A DNA stretch of 64,000 bases from positions 26,209,127-26,273,126 of the forward strand of contig OZ038317.1 of the NCBI GenBank assembly GCA_964035775.1, in the 5' to 3' direction. Position numbers and translations under genes: made by a program. Below the pieces are notes generated by a model, which worked only from the letters and a program-made list of their open reading frames with translations, did not search any database and was not told where the DNA came from. This stretch comes from Osedax frankpressi. Taxonomy: Eukaryota; Annelida; Polychaeta; Sabellida; Siboglinidae. Below, piece by piece: positions 51,021 through 64,000 of this stretch; position 1 is the first letter of the stretch, and each line of letters starts with the position of its first letter.

Positions 51021-52154
51021 TTATATGAAAATATTATAGAATTTAAAATATTTAATATATACAATAATAATTTAATATATATTTTATCTAATAAATTAAT
51101 TTACCTTTATTGCATAATATCGAGTAATTATTAAATATTTCTATTAGGTATCCACAGAATTTTTTATTAATAAATATTAATATATTGGAATGTGATTAAA
51201 GATGTTTACATAAATATAATCGTTGTTATTATTTGTAAATTTCCATGTTAAATATAAATTATTTGAGTGAAAATTAAATGACCTATTTTGATAATTTTCT
51301 AATTTCCATATATTTTCTACGTCGATACTAATGTTTACAAGGTTATGTTTTAAATATATACTAATATTTGCTAATAGATACTCAACTAAACCAATACTAC
51401 TAATTGAAGATATGGCGTTATTATTTAAATATAGATGTTGTAGTGATGTTAGTTTTAGAAGATGTCCGGATAATGATAGTATTCCATTATGAAATTCTTT
51501 TAATATTTGTAAGTTCGGATTGTTAATAAAACAATTTAGATCTAGTTATCTAATAGTATTATAAACAATATGCAATTCTGAAATTTTTGAATTAAAAAAT
51601 GTGTTATTGCTTGTAGTATTTTAAGCTTGTTTTTAGGTAAATATAGTTTTTTTCAAATTAATTAGAGCTGAAAATGAATTATTGCCTATCTCTAAAATGT
51701 AGTTAGATATGAAATTAAGTATCCGGAGATTTAAAAGATAATTTAGCATTGTTTGTTCAATTTTAACAAAATAATTGTTAAAAAGATATAGTGTATTTAG
51801 TTTAACTAGATATTCAAATGTGTTATTATCTAAATTATCAATGTAATTGTGACTTAAATCAAGTATTTTAAGATTGGTGATGCCCTCGAACATAGTATTT
51901 TTTATTTTTTTAATTTCATTATCATTGAGGTTTATTTGAAATAATTGATTTACACCTAGAAATGCCCTATCTTGGATTTCCTTGATATATTTACTTTCTA
52001 AGATTAATAATGAAATATTCCCGAACTTTTTTAATACACCATTATAATATTCGTAATAGAGAATCTTTCTAAATTTAATTTCGACTTTAATATTCCTTTT
52101 TACATGATATGCTTCTATATTATCTTGAATAAGTTCTTCAGTTATAAATATGTC
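51021..52154 (-). pseudogene. Broken LRR gene, inverted copy, unit 2
   Basis: This is the unit-2 duplicate of the broken minus-strand LRR gene at 14372-15505, 36649 bp further on and nearly identical. It has the same lack of a signal-peptide exon and is broken in the same way, so it was already dead before the 36.65-kb duplication. Confidence 0.75.
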
Positions 52155-52275
52155 CTTATTTAATTAGACACATTATATATATATATATGTATATATATAT
52201 TTATATTTAGAATATAAAATAAAATATTATATTTTCTATGTTTAAACCAGGTTTTGTTATTACCGCAATTCCATT

Positions 52276-52621
52276 ACAGTGGTCGTATTTGTCTCAGTCT
52301 ATCAGTCGATTATCGCCCAGACCATTACGGTCAGCAGACAGCCGTGGTGTTAACTATCAGAGAACCACACGTTAGCGATAATTAACCTATTAGATAATTA
52401 ATACACGTCTGTGTATCCATTGGGAAATGGAGTTAATGTGTTGTCATGGGAACGAGCTGTGTATCTTTCATGGGGGACATCGCCTACGTATCATAGACGA
52501 TATACAACGGGGGAGTTTGGCTATCTCGATGCCTCGTATATCTACTCGTTTCCAATCGTAACACGTAGAAAATCGGTCAATTTATCGCTTCCAGTTATCG
52601 AGTATCGCTTGAAAAATAAAG
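52276..52621 (+). repeat. GC-richer structured block, unit 2 copy of A
   Basis: This is the duplicate of 15627-15972 at an offset of 36649 bp; the outer stem begins at 52309. Confidence 0.55.
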
Positions 52622-52704
52622 GATACGTTTCATTAACTATTTTTTACCTCTCTATTTACTTGTTAAAAATTATTTATATGGTAATGTTTTAAGTTTAAGA
52701 CATT

Positions 52705-53599
52705 ATCCTATAGCAGAATCGCATAAAGCATAACACTTAATTACATGCTTCACGGACATACTAGGAAGATATTGCGTAAAGGAAATACGCCCGTTAAATC
52801 CAATCATGCCTTCATCAACAGCGATTTCTCGGTCAGGTAAAAAAGGCTATTGCGAAATTACCGCTAACACTGTTGATAATAATTTGAATTTAATAGATGT
52901 AATGCTATTATAAGAAGCTACAGCATAACAAAACTAATTGTCGTTAGAATAACGGATAAAACATACAAAAGACTATATAGATATATTATTATTTAAAAAT
53001 ATCTAAAAGCTAAGCAGAAATATATCTCATAAATAAAAATACCTTGCGCAGCTTATCATCCTTTTTCTGTACTTTTTTCTTATATATATGGAAGTAGCGT
53101 ATCAAATCCATATACCTATTTTTGGTGATCCTATCTAAGATGAATGGCCGATTATATGCCGAATCCTTCAAACAAAACATTGTAACACTTGGAAGTGAAG
53201 ATATAACCCATATAAATGATGAACTAGAGGAAAAAGAGTATTTCAGAGTAAAAGTAACAAATGAAGATTATTTAGTATCGCATATTCATTTGTTGATTCT
53301 ATTATGTAACTTATTATATCTTTGGTAAACATTTTTTAGAAAGAAATCGGCTTCAGTGGTGCAGTCATCAACTAAATCTGTTAGTCCAATATTTGAGGTA
53401 AATGGTGTATTTCTAGTATGGGTTATATTATTTAGATGATCAGACCATCCTATGGGAGGACATTTATTTTCTAATTTAAGTTTCTTCGCTTTAGGTGCTG
53501 AAGAAATTTCTATACATTTTGAAGAATGCGAAGATTCACTTTTTTACATAAATATTCATTATCGGATACTGTAAAAGAATCACCCGACTCAATTTGTAA
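52705..53599 (-). mobile_element. piggyBac-type transposase relic, unit 2 copy
   Basis: This is the duplicate of 16056-16950 at an offset of 36649 bp, with the same motifs, truncation and disruptions. Confidence 0.7.
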
Positions 53600-53805
53600 T
53601 AAATATATATATATATTGAATTGTAAAAATAAAAGTCTATAATAATCAAATTTATATAATATAGCAAGGAATCAAATCTAAATATTTGTAAATAAATCAA
53701 TAATTCTTATTTTTAACATTTCAATCTATTTTCAATTGTATTAACTGTTTTTAAATTTTAATATTAATGACAATAGTTTAATTATATATTCTTGTATATA
53801 TAGAA

Positions 53806-53859
<54 letters not shown>

Positions 53860-54341
53860 GTGCATAATTATTATAGAATTATAGTAAATCTAATCAGAAA
53901 TATAATGTTTATAAATTTTTTTTAAATTTAATTTATAATATTGCTACAAATATTGTATTAGATAACAATCAATTATAATTGAATACATTATTATACTAAA
54001 TACTTCATCTAGTAATATATCGTTTTAGATATGTAAAAATCAATTATTGATAATATCGCAAGATATTAGACGAAATAACGGTAAATGAAATGAAAGATAC
54101 GGATGAACTCTACCCATAAATTGGGTCTAATATGTTAAATGTTGATTAAAATGCAAATTTACGAAAATTTAGGATATACGAAAATAATTGTTATGGCATT
54201 TACATCACTAGCCAGGACCAAACATTAAATTAAATATTTTAGTAAATATAAATAGTTTATATTAGCTTGGCTATTTATAAAGAGTCTATATAAATATAAT
54301 ACACTATATAGTTATTTTAATTTCACAAGATATTAACATCT

Positions 54342-54902
54342 TATAGAATTTAAAATATTTAACATATATAATAATATATATTTTTTCTAATAAACTAATT
54401 CACCTTCATAGCATAATATCTAGTAATTATTATGTATTTTTATTGGTATGCAAACGATTCTTTATTATCAATATATTGAAATAATCTATGTTCGTTGAAG
54501 ATATTTACATCAAAATAACCGTTATATTCATTAGTAAATGTAAATGAAATGACCTCTTCTAAATATTTTCTAATATCCATTTATTTTCAAAGTTAAAACT
54601 AATGTTTACATGGTTATGTTTTGAATATATACAATTATTTACAGAAATATACTCAACTAAACCGATACTACTAATTGAAGATATGACATTATTATTTAAA
54701 TGTAGATGTTGTAGTCTTAGAAGATTTCCGTATAATAATATTATTTCATTTAGAGATGCTTTTAATATTTTTTAATTCGGGGTATTAATATAATAATTTA
54801 GATATAAGTGTCATATATTATTTTAGTTAAAATGTAATTCTGAAACTTATATTAAATTTTTAAAGTTTAACTAATAATTTAAGTAATATAATATTGTAGA
54901 TG
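54342..54902 (-). pseudogene. Decayed LRR remnant, unit 2 copy
   Basis: This is the duplicate of the remnant at 17690-18250, at an offset of 36652 bp. It lies head-to-head with the LRR gene at 55299. Confidence 0.6.
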
Positions 54903-55298
54903 CACTTGAATTTTTTATTTTAATAATATCATTATTTTTTAAAAACTGCGCTCGCTTCTCTTGGTTAAGAAAACTAGAATGTTGATTCTCAGTTTAATCT
55001 CTAATTTTACTTATTCAAAAAGAATCGAGTATTTATTATCATAATATTCTCTGGTCTTACTTGAGATACTCGAGTTTAACTTAATATTCGCATATTATAT
55101 GATACAACTCAACAAAACATGATTGTTAAATACTGAAGATATATTAATAATTTTACCTTAAAATATATTTTTATTAAATTATTTAGTTTAATAATTTAAA
55201 TTTTATTTAATATAAATCAAAAATATAAACAACTAATTTAAATTTAATGGTCTATTATATTTATTGTATATCTAATATTAGTAATTTACGAATATAAA

Positions 55299-56918
55299 AT
55301 GTCGGCTTATTTATTATTTCTATACTTTCTTATGATAAACTTATTATTAACAATTTCTAAGGTTAGTCATCACTAATTATTTATGAATATAAATTTATTA
55401 GTAAAATGTTATTATATGTATACAAATTGGCACCAAAGTATGATATTATAGTTAAGGATTAATATTTATATATCATTAAATAGGACACATTTTATATTGT
55501 ATTTATGTTGGCCATATAACATAGTTTACATACTAATTTAAATAAATCATGTGATTATTATATATATACATCAGAATTACCTATATTATAGTTTTATTTA
55601 CCATTATTACGCTATCAATATAATTAATCAATATAACAATATTTTATTAAAACACATATCGTATACACGATTGCATAATTCATCAACAATTTAATAGCCT
55701 GGCTTAAACATAGAACATCTAATGTTTTATTTTATATTCAATATATATATATATATATTTTATAATAATGTGTCTATTTAAAATAAGGACATATTAATAA
55801 CTGAAGAACTTATTCAAGATAATATAGAAGCATATCATGTAAAAGGAATATTAAAGGCGAAATTAAATTTAGAAAGATTCTCTATTACGAATATTGTAAC
55901 AGGTGTATTCAAAAAGTTCGGGAATATTGTATTAATTCATTTAGGATATAACAATATCAGGGAAATCCAAGATAGGGCATTTCTAGGTCTAGATCAATTA
56001 TTTCAAATAAACCTCAATGATAATAAAATTAAAAAAATAAAAAATACTATGTTCGAGGGCATCGCCAATCTTGAAATACTTGATTTAAGTTACAATTACA
56101 TTGATAATTTAGATAATAACACATTTGAATATCTAATTAAACTAAATACACTATATCTTTTTAACAATTATTTTGTTAAAATTGAAAAAACAATGCTAAA
56201 TAATCTTTTAAATCTCCGGATACTTGATATCATATCTAACTACATTTTAGAGATAGGCGATAATTCATTTTCAGCTCTAATTAATTTGAAAAAACTATAT
56301 TTATCTAAAAACAATCTTACAATACTACATAATAAAACATTTTTTAATTTAGTAAAAATTTCAGAATTGCATATTACTTATAATAATATAAGATATCTTG
56401 ATCTAAATTGTTTTATTAACACTCCGAACTTAAAAATATTAAAAGCATCTCATAATGGAATAATATCATTATCCGGTAATCTTCTAAAACTAACATCGCT
56501 AAAACATCTATATTTAAATAACAACGCCATTTCTTCAATTAGTAGTATTGGTTTAGTTGAGTATCTGTCTGCAAATAATAGTATATATTTAAAAAATAAC
56601 CTTGTAAACATTAATATCGACTGTGAAAATAAATGGATATTAGAAAATTATCAAAATATGTCATTTAATTTTCACTCAAATTATTTATATTTAACATGGA
56701 AATTTACAAATAATAACAATAACGATTATATTGATGTAAACAACTTCAATGCACATTGTTTATTCCAATATATTAATAATAAAGAATCCTGTGCATATCT
56801 AATAGAAATATTTAAATATTATTCGATGTTATGCAATAAAGGTAAATTAGTTTATTGGAAAAAATATATATTATTGTTCAAAATTAAATATTTTAAATTT
56901 TATAATATTTTCATATAA
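55299..56918 (+). CDS. Secreted leucine-rich-repeat protein, duplicate of the 18647 gene
   Basis: This is the unit-2 copy of the gene at 18647-20266, 36652 bp further on. Exon 1 is 55299-55361 and exon 2 is 55788-56918, with the same GTTAGT donor, TAAG acceptor and phase 0. The predicted protein looks identical over all 397 residues (signal peptide, about ten LRRs, four-cysteine cap). The AATAAA candidate is at 57086-57091. Flanks are also nearly identical for many kilobases, so the copy came with the segmental duplication and was not made by separate retroposition: the intron is present. If the duplication is real, the gene dose is doubled. Confidence 0.8.
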
Positions 56919-57254
56919 TAATGTATAGCTGAATTATAGTAGAGATTAATATACTATATGAATCTTTTATAACTTTTTATATATTATACTACACTAGGTT
57001 ATATTTAAACAATATATTATTATGATTATTATATATACATGTTTACAAAATATTTTTCAAATGAGGTATATATAATATCCTCTCGAATAAAGAACGTAAT
57101 ATACTTATATATCTTATAATGAATTGATAATGAATTATTGTGATGATTTCTTGAATGTTATCATGTCTCATTATCATCATATCGTATATTGATATACACA
57201 TGTTCAATACATAAATAGGTATTTCTTCTATAGTATAACATCTTTATTACGTAT

Positions 57255-57340
57255 GAGCCAGGGTAGAATTAACCTAGAAGAGTCTTTGTTCATGCCATTG
57301 GCTCCAGGCATGGAATGACAATATTGAATACCCTCGTCGC
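57255..57340. other. Same GC-richer block downstream of the 55299 gene
   Basis: This is the unit-2 copy of 20603-20688 and has the C found at the matching place in the first copy. Confidence 0.4.
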
Positions 57341-57365
57341 AATAAATAATTACCATACATATATT

Positions 57366-58298
57366 TATATGTTATAAAATATTATAATAATTGTATTACG
57401 TAATTGAGTTATTTGTGTTAATTATTTAAGTAATATAAATCAGTAGTAATTGTCTTCAAAGTCTAAGTTATATATTATGGAATGGTATAGAATGTAATAA
57501 TATCCGATTTAAATAAATAACTAAATATATTTGTTTGTCTTGTAAGTCATATTTATTATTTATATTCATAATAAAAATATAAATATTTATATTAAATATA
57601 ATGCTATAATATTGATTAATCTAAGTTGAAAATCTAGTTATCATTAATAAAGTATTGTTATTTTACTGGTAAAGTTTATTTTATGTTTAATTAATATTTT
57701 AATATGTTATATTTTCAACATTATTTAGTTATTATAAAATTATTAATAAGAGTTTATCATTAGAAATTGGCGGCATACTAAATAACTTCACATACATTTT
57801 ATTAAATAACACGTCAGAATTATATAATATCTGAAATATGAGTAATCAATTTAGAAATGTCAATAATATATTAATATTATTTTTTATATTTTAAACAATA
57901 TCAATTATATATTGATATAATTATCATATGTTATATATATTATACATATTTTTTCATAAATAGCTCAAATTATTTTAATAAATAATTATATTATATAAAT
58001 AAATAATATTTTATTAATTTATATTATATTCTATATTTTAAACTTTTGTATCTGCATTGAAAAGATTACTTTAGTAAATATTTTAATATCCATAATATTT
58101 AATTAAATAGTAAACTAAATTCATCATATTCACCAATAATATTTCAATCAAATAAAATTAGTATTTATATAATAATTTAATTTTATAAATACGTGAGATA
58201 TTATCAATTCGATATATTAAGAATTTAAAACAAAGCAATACTACACAAGATGTTAAACATATGTTATAATGAATACTATATGTATATATATGTATATC

Positions 58299-58380
<82 letters not shown>

Positions 58381-58934
58381 ATCTTATAATAATTGTATAC
58401 GTATTTGATTTATTTAAGCTATAATAAATAGTAGTAGTAGTTTTTATCAAAGATATATATTATTGAATAATGTAGAATATAATAATATCCTAATTGAATA
58501 AAGAACTTAATATGCATTTTTATCCTGTAAGTAATATTTTTAAATTATATTTCTAATGAAAAGATTAATATTTGTAATAAATATAATACAATTATATTGA
58601 CTTATCTTCGTTATCAGTCTGATTATTATTATATAAACATATTATCTAATATTTTATTAATTAATATTATATTTTATAATTTATACATCTTAATTTACAT
58701 TAGCAGATTACAAAAGTAAGTATTTTAGTATCTATAATATTTAGTTTAATATATTAATTCGTAAACTATCATATTAGTAAATGTATCATATTCTCCAAAG
58801 CAAATAAAATTAGTATTTATATAATAATTTAAATATATAAATACTTGATATGTTATAAATTCGATATGTCACATAGAAAAGAAATTTAAAAACGACAACA
58901 TTACAAAAGGTTTTATCTTAAAAATACTTTATAG

Positions 58935-58975
<41 letters not shown>

Positions 58976-60712
58976 CAAATATTATATTAATTTTATTACA
59001 TAATTGATTTATATAATCTATAATTAGTTTGGATTGTTATTTAAATAATATAGAGTTATTAGTAGTAACTCAGTAGATGTTTTGATCGAAGTCTAATAGT
59101 ATGTAATGAGGTAATAAAGTAATACCTGAGTTGAATAAATAACTTAATATATTGTTTATCTTGGTAGTAAGATTTGTTATTTATATTAATAATGAAATCA
59201 CAAATATGCATAGTAAATATATTGAAATTATCATGATTTATCTGCGTTGATATTTTACTGGTAGAGTTTATTTTTTGTTTAATAATTAATGTTTTAATTA
59301 GTTATTATTAATCTTCAATTCCGTATTATTAATTTTTTTACGTATTATAGTTATTGTTAGTTTATAATTTTATAATATTAGTTATATTTTCAAGATTATT
59401 TGGTTATTATAATATTTTTAATAATAGTTTTTCATTAGACATTGGGGGCATACTAAATAACTTCACATACATTTTATTAAATAACACGTCAGAATTATAT
59501 AATATCTGAAATATGAGTGATCAATTGAGAAATGTCAATAATATATTAATATTATTTTTTATTTATATTTATAATTAAATAAACATTATTCTATTCTAAT
59601 GATATAAAAAACAATTGTATTACAAAATTTATATTCTCATAATATAGATAATTATCCAAGTATTTTAAACAATATCAATTATATATTAATATAATTATCA
59701 TATGTTATAAATATTATACATGTTTTATCATGAATAGCTCAAATTATTTTAATAAATAATTATATTATATAAATAAATAATATTTTATTAATTTATATTA
59801 TATTCTATATTTAAAACTTTTGTATCTGCATTGAAAAGATTACTTTAGTAAATATTTTAATATCTATAATATTTAATTAAATAGTAAACTAAATTCATCA
59901 TATTCACCAATAATATTTCAATCAAATAAAATTAGTATTTGTATAATAATTTAATTTTATAAATACGTGAGATATTATCAATTCGATATATTAAGAATTT
60001 AAAACAAAGCAATACTACACAAGATGCTATCTTAAACATATGTTTTAATGAATACTATATATATATATATATAAATAAATATATATATATATATATAAAT
60101 AAATATATATATATATATATATAAATAAATATATATATATATATATATAATTTTCAAAATCTTATAACAATTGTATACGTAATTGATTTATTTAAGCTAT
60201 AATAAATAGTAGTAGTAGTTTTTATCAAAGATATATATTATTGAATAATGTAGAATATAATAATATCCTAATTGAATAAAGAACTTAATATGCATTTTTA
60301 TCCTGTAAGTAATATTTTTAAATTATATTTCTAATGAAAAGATAAATATTTGTAGTAAATATAATACAATTATATTGACTTATCTTCGTTATCAGTCTGA
60401 TTATTATTATATAAATATATTATCTAATATTTTATTAATTATTATTATATTTTATATTTTATACATATTAATTTAAATTAGCAGATTACAAAAGTAAGTA
60501 TTTTAGTATCTATAATATTTAGTTTAATATATTAATTCGTAAACTATCATATTAGTAAATGTATCATATTCTCCAAAGCAAATACAATTAGTAGTTATAT
60601 AATAATTTAAATATATAAATACTTGATATGTTATAAATTCGATATGTCATATAGAAATGCAATTAAAAAAAGACAACATTACAAAAGGTTCTATCTAAAA
60701 AATACTTTATAG

Positions 60713-60773
<61 letters not shown>

Positions 60774-61820
60774 CAAATATTATATTAATTTTATTACAGA
60801 ATTGATTTATATAATCTATAATTAGTTTGTATTGTTATTTAAGTAATATAGAGTTATTAGTAGTAACTCAGTAGATGTTTTGATCGAAGTCTAATATTAT
60901 GTAATGAGGTAATAAAGTAATATCTGAGTTGAATAAATAACTTAATATATTGTTTATCTTGGTAGTAAGATTTGTTATTTATATTAATAATGAAATCACA
61001 AATATGCATAGTAAATATACTGAAATTATCATGATTTATCTGCGTTGATATTTTACTGGTAGAGTTTATTTTTTGTTTAATAATTAATGTTTTAATTAGT
61101 TATTATTAATCTTCAATTCCGTATGTATTAATTTTATTACGTATTATAGTTATTGTTAGTTTATATATTTATAATATCAGTTATATTTTCAACATTATTT
61201 GGTTATACTAATATTATTAATAATAGTTTATCATTAGAAATTGGTGGCATACTATATAACATCATAGACATTCAATTAAATAACACGTCAGAATTATATG
61301 ATATCTGAAATATGAGTGATTTATTTATTAAAGTATTAAATTGAGAAATGGCAATAAAAAATTAATATTGTTTTGTATTAATATTAATATTTAAATAAAT
61401 ATTATACTATTCTAAAAATATAATAAAAATAATTGTATTACATATTTTATATTCTCATAATATAGATATTTATCCAATTATAGAAAAATAGTAAACATTA
61501 TACATTATATAGAAATACAATTACCACATATTATACATATGATACATGTTTTTACCATAAATAGTTCAAATTAATTGTATTAAATAATTATATTATATAA
61601 ATATATAATATAATATTTGATTAATTATATTTAATATTTTATTAATATTCTGTACTTATTAATTTACATGAAAAGATTACTATAGTAAGTATTTTAAACT
61701 CTATAATATTTAATTTTATATATTAATTAGTAAACTAAATATATAATATCATATCTCTAAAGCAAATAATATCAGTATAAATATAATAATTAAATTAAAT
61801 AAATACTAAATAAAATTATT
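57366..61820 (+). repeat. AT-rich tandem modules, unit 2 copy of 20714-25160
   Basis: It lies at an offset of 36652 bp, with landmarks at 57773, 59447 and 61245. Confidence 0.7.
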
Positions 61821-62598
61821 TTTGTTGTAAATAGTTTTATTTAATACGTTAAATGAGAATAAAAATAACATGAAAAAAAAGACACCTGATCCAAGATTTA
61901 CAATGAAGTATATTATGACATGGATCATTCTTTCTATATTGTTAATAATTATATCATATAAAATCTACACATTATTGTGTAGTTTTGAAGCTGGCAAGGA
62001 AGATTGTGAATATTGTTAAAATAAAATGTAATAAATATTCTATATTAAATCGTATTTTAAAAATTTAATTTATATTATAATTGAATGTATTTATTATATA
62101 TAGTAATTAAGTATTAACTTTGATTTATTTTTGAGAAATGAGTTTGTCCCGTATATATAGTTTTACTAATTCGTATGATGCAACCTATATGCAATCGAAT
62201 ATTTAAATAAATGGGCAAGATATATTTAAATATTCTTGTTTATAATTGGTTAAGAGAGGATAATTTACACGTAATTTCTTATGGTAAATAATGAAATTAA
62301 TATAAGTTTAGTAACTGGTATGAAATATAAATACATATAAACATTTTAAGTAAAAAAAATAACTATATAATGAATTAATAAAGTTAGAAACTATACAAAT
62401 GTTTACGTTAAGTGACTTAGACTTAAAAAATGACAACATAAAAGCTTCAATTGAATAATCTGAAAATATTTGGTCCAATTTCTTTTATCAAACTAAAATA
62501 CTATAAATGTGTCATTTTTTTCAAGATGTTAATATGAAATCATAAAACATTTATAATATGTAAACTTCGAATTCAACTATATATATTATATCTAATAA

Positions 62599-63245
62599 AT
62601 CCCAATTATCTTTATAGCATGTCGAGTAATTCTTAAATATTTCTACACGGTATCGGCACGAATCTTTATTATCAATATATTAGCATACTTAATGTGCATT
62701 GAAGCAGTTTACATTAATATTATCATCAATGGTGTGTCCAAGTTAAATTAAAATAATGTGAGAGAAAATTAAGTGATCTCTTTAAAAAAAATTCTAATAT
62801 CTATTAATTTTTACAGACGAAACCAATATTTACATAATTATATTTTAAATATATGTAACCGTATGAAACGGATTACAGAGTGTGAATGTTCCTATTAATA
62901 GAATGAATTTTTTGCAGTTTAATGTGTAATAACAGAATTGTATAAACGTATTCGTATGTAATTGTGTTATTGAGTTTGTATAAATTTGCAGAGAATTATT
63001 GTGTTGACGTGTTGATGTGTATCAGAGCGTGACTGGTGTGTATCAGAGCGTGACTGACTAGTATAAGTGTGCACGTGTGGATAATGTTCGGAGATTCATT
63101 TAGATGTCAACACAGAATACACTACTGTTAAGCATTGATTTATTGATGAATAAACGTTAAAAACACTTGGTTCTTGTGTTTATTATTATTTTAGGAGAGT
63201 TACTTAAATAGAACAATGCTACTAATTGAAGATTTGTAGTTTGCA
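62599..63245 (-). pseudogene. LRR cap fragment, unit 2 copy of 25945-26590
   Basis: It is the duplicate of 25945-26590 and carries the 324-bp form of the insertion at 62855-63178. Confidence 0.5.
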
Positions 63246-64000
63246 TTTAAACAAAGTTATTTGGTGAATATAACTATTACAGAATTCCTGATAACTTTGT
63301 TATTCAATTTACAGTTATTATTAAAAACACCATATATTTTATTACTATTGATCCATTTAAACCTTATTTAAAAAATCTTTTGATAAACTATATTAATATC
63401 CCACTAAAAAATCGTGTAAACAAACTTGTGTCAACACATGTATTAATTCATAAAATATTGTGTTTGGGACACACGAAAATATCGTTTGCACGAAAATTTA
63501 GTTATAGTTATAACCTGCGTTACGTATCACGTATATATATATATATATAATATATCGGACAATTACAGATAAATGATATAAAAAAGCAGACTAATATACC
63601 TCGATATAGAACGATGTCAGCTATATAGTTTAACTTGATATTGTTCGTTCTAAATATTATAATTAGTATATGTTATAAAAGATGAGCTATACTACATGAA
63701 TAGATAGGATTTATATTAGTTTATGGCTAATTTTTGTTAATAATAAGGTTTGTAATTTATCGATGTTATCAAAATATGTAAACAGATTAATACATCAATA
63801 ATATATTGTCGTTTTTTTATATGAAGATGGATACATATTTAATATTTTATTTTATGATGAATTTTTTTATAAATATTTCATATACGAAATATTAATATCT
63901 TGATTTAAAAAAAATCTTGTTTATTACAAATTTTAAAAAGATGTATTATTTTTTACTTTTTCCGAATATATATAATTTTAATTTTAAAAGGATCAAAGAT

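Larger units (their letters stand above)
38748..64000 (+). repeat. Segmental tandem duplication, unit 2 (truncated by window)
   Basis: It matches 2101 to about 27350 in order and orientation: modules, Ginger-like element, broken LRR gene, structured block, piggyBac relic, LRR gene and 3' modules. The part corresponding to 27.35-38.75 kb would lie beyond the window. Confidence 0.85.

Noticed and set aside
1-64000. tRNA or rRNA genes
   Set aside because: No cloverleaf with A and B boxes and no conserved rRNA stretch was recognised by eye.

Overview
This is eukaryotic nuclear DNA and very AT-rich (roughly four-fifths A+T by eye). It has GT-AG introns, long (TA)n tracts, several classes of DNA-transposon remains and no prokaryotic gene organisation. 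The host genes visible are a small family of secreted leucine-rich-repeat (LRR) proteins in tandem and inverted copies. An extremely AT-rich genome with amplified secreted LRR genes resembles aphidiine parasitoid wasps (Aphidius/Lysiphlebus type), whose venoms are known to be rich in LRR proteins. That assignment is inference; the sequence alone does not prove the species.

The dominant feature is a tandem segmental duplication with a period of about 36.65 kb. Unit 1 runs from about 2.1 to 38.75 kb. Unit 2 starts at about 38.75 kb and runs off the window, so 38.75-64 kb repeats 2.1-27.35 kb almost base for base, differing mainly in (TA)n length. The first 2.1 kb is the 3' end of an LRR cassette of the kind seen at 19.9-22.0 kb, so the array probably continues to the left.

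Layout of unit 1: 2.1-5.15 kb, AT-rich repeat modules with a broken LRR end carrying a 303-bp insertion. 5.15-6.64 kb, unassigned. 6.64-7.6 kb, the same modules inverted. 7610-12949, a Ginger-like DNA transposon (integrase plus Ulp1 protease) with terminal inverted repeats and a 4-bp target duplication. 12.95-14.06 kb, inverted modules continued. 14.37-15.5 kb, a broken LRR gene on the minus strand. 15.63-15.97 kb, a GC-richer block with a possible three-way-junction fold. 16.06-16.95 kb, a piggyBac relic (minus). 17.7-18.25 kb, an LRR relic (minus). 18647-20266, a two-exon LRR gene (+). 20.3-26.9 kb, its 3' flank and modules. 26.9-28.7 kb, unassigned. 28.69-29.35 kb, a second GC-richer block with a 199-bp duplication. 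29.63-30.04 kb, a 56-bp minisatellite. 30.29-32.17 kb, a broken EnSpm/CACTA-type transposase. 32.2-33.9 kb, simple repeats and unassigned DNA. 34.74-35.52 kb, an LRR relic (minus). 35889-37811, a second intact LRR gene (+).

Each intact LRR gene has a 63-bp first exon coding for a signal peptide, a phase-0 intron and one long exon with about ten LRRs and a cysteine-bearing C-terminal cap. Intact plus-strand genes alternate with broken minus-strand copies, so the locus is a nested set of direct and inverted paralogues prone to unequal crossing-over and gene conversion.
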